NCBI GenBank assembly: GCA_018105865.1
Contig: CM030872.1
Location: forward strand, 6,257,016 to 6,321,015
Direction: 5' to 3'
Length of the DNA: 64,000 nucleotides
Origin: Metaphire vulgaris
Lineage: Eukaryota; Annelida; Clitellata; Crassiclitellata; Megascolecidae
Shown: positions 63,150 to 64,000 of the stretch, piece by piece
Layout: the number at the start of each line of letters is the position of its first letter
Position numbering within the stretch: the first letter of the stretch is position 1
Position numbers and translations under genes: made by a program
Notes under the pieces: generated by a model
What the model saw: only the letters and a program-made list of their open reading frames with translations
What the model was told of the DNA's origin: nothing
The model's database searches: none

Positions 63150-64000
63150 ACATGAATGTAGAAGAGTTAAGGGTCAATTTAAACTCCAAGGGGGTTGAAC
63201 CAATGAAGGGTAACAAGGACCAAGTCAGAGCGCAACTAATTAAATTATGCGTGAAAGGACTGGGAGAAGATAGAGAAGATGTTGAGAGTGTTGGGAGTCA
63301 AGGCAGTAAACCTCTCAACGTTCAGCTCATTTCCCAGTAGAATCTGAGGCCATGACCCTTAAGAGGTTAGAATTACAACTTAGGGAAAGAGAGCTTGAAG
63401 CTCAAATCCAACAGAAAGAGCTAGAATCTAAAACAGCTAAATTACAAGCTCAAACCCAAGCTGACATTCAAATTAAACAAAGAGAGATTGAGTCAAATGA
63501 AAAAATTGCATTGCAGAGATTGACTTTACAGAGTGAGACAGTGAGTGTTGATAGAACTAGTTTAAATAGTTCTGATAAGGCTACTGAGAATGCCAAGAAG
63601 GCATAACCTACATTCAATGACACCACTGACATTGATTCTTATTTGACTTTGTTCGAACGAACAATGTTAAGTTTCCATCTTGAGGAAAATAGATGGCCTA
63701 GTGAGCTACAATCTCAAATGACTGGCAGTTCTTAAGGTCTTTGTAGAACTGACTGATGAACAAGTCCAAGACTATGACGTGATTAAAGAAGCTATTTTGA
63801 ATCTGTTCCAATTAGCCCCTGAGGCCTACCGTTTAAAGTTCAGACAATTAAGCAAAGATCCGGCTGAAACCTATTTGCATTTTGCCACTAGACTAAATTT
63901 TCCATTCCAGAGATTTTTGTTTGGTCATAAAGCACTGGATGACCCTGAAAAAATAAAAGAATTATTTAAAATGGAACAATTTTTGTCCAGAATCACTGAC
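63150..64000 (+). CDS. Gypsy-type Gag with SAP-like and SCAN-like segments, runs off the window
   Basis: Three frames belong together. 63,150-63,340 encodes MNVEELRVNLNSKGVEPMKG and NKDQVRAQLI, a SAP-like helix-turn-helix. 63,352-63,606 encodes a charged coiled coil (LELQLRERELEAQIQQKELE and on). From about 63,700, in another frame, come FVELTDEQVQDYDVIKEAIL and EAYRLKFRQLSKDPAETYLH, DDPEKIKELFKMEQFLSRI. The last part matches the SCAN domain and its Gmr1-like Gypsy Gag relatives (YDxVKxAIL...PEAYRxKFR...EQTYxEFA...LLEEF). The Gag assembles the particle. At least two frame breaks (about 63,340 and 63,605-63,720) suggest a damaged copy; the missing 3' part lies beyond 64,000. Confidence 0.65.

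Overview
This window is a piece of an animal nuclear genome that is AT-rich, intron-bearing and crowded with mobile DNA. The anchor is a complete EED homologue, the WD40 subunit of Polycomb repressive complex 2, in 11 exons on the + strand (18,756-28,633). The taxon cannot be fixed from sequence alone. TTAGGG-like interstitial arrays, CR1/L2-type LINEs, EnSpm elements with CACTG ends, many hAT elements and a SCAN-like Gypsy Gag point to an invertebrate metazoan, plausibly marine.

Layout. 1-9,000 is mostly dead transposons: hAT MITEs, a tRNA-derived SINE, and a 3.4 kb hAT element (3,075-6,510) packed with LINE fragments. 9,290-14,930 holds at least four spliced exons of a small protein I do not recognise, ending in a polyadenylation signal. 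15,000-18,430 is MITE and LINE debris plus a long ATT/GTT microsatellite. 18,640-28,731 is EED with a short promoter region and polyA signal; its introns contain hAT elements, MITEs and LINE 3' ends.

29,000-39,090 is a transposon nest. A minus-strand coding exon (38,005-30,971) was hit by two hAT elements (31,124-36,121 and 36,292-37,890), each with a perfect 8-bp target duplication. Removing each element plus one target copy joins the exon in frame. The first hAT carries another hAT (31,573-35,460), which carries a 3 kb LINE (31,583-34,561). The second carries a third hAT (37,081-37,830).

39,091-48,658 is one 9,568-bp EnSpm/CACTA-type element with near-perfect CACTG termini, a TA target duplication, and a related empty site 600 bp downstream in the same window. 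It carries a decayed C2H2-plus-transposase gene, which sits inside the first intron of a SAM-domain/SAMD3-like gene. 49,287-54,590 holds two hAT transposase pseudogenes of the DUF4371/ZMYM-like type, the second split by a LINE. 55,073-57,406 is a MULE transposase with a SWIM finger. 57,640-64,000 has a CR1-like LINE, a possible Merlin/ISXO2 tail, a Charlie-like hAT MITE, a P-element/THAP9-like transposase remnant, and the start of a Gypsy Gag with SAP-like and SCAN-like segments that runs off the window.

Only EED and the unrecognised small gene look like functioning host genes. All splice sites and target duplications were read by eye; no search was run.
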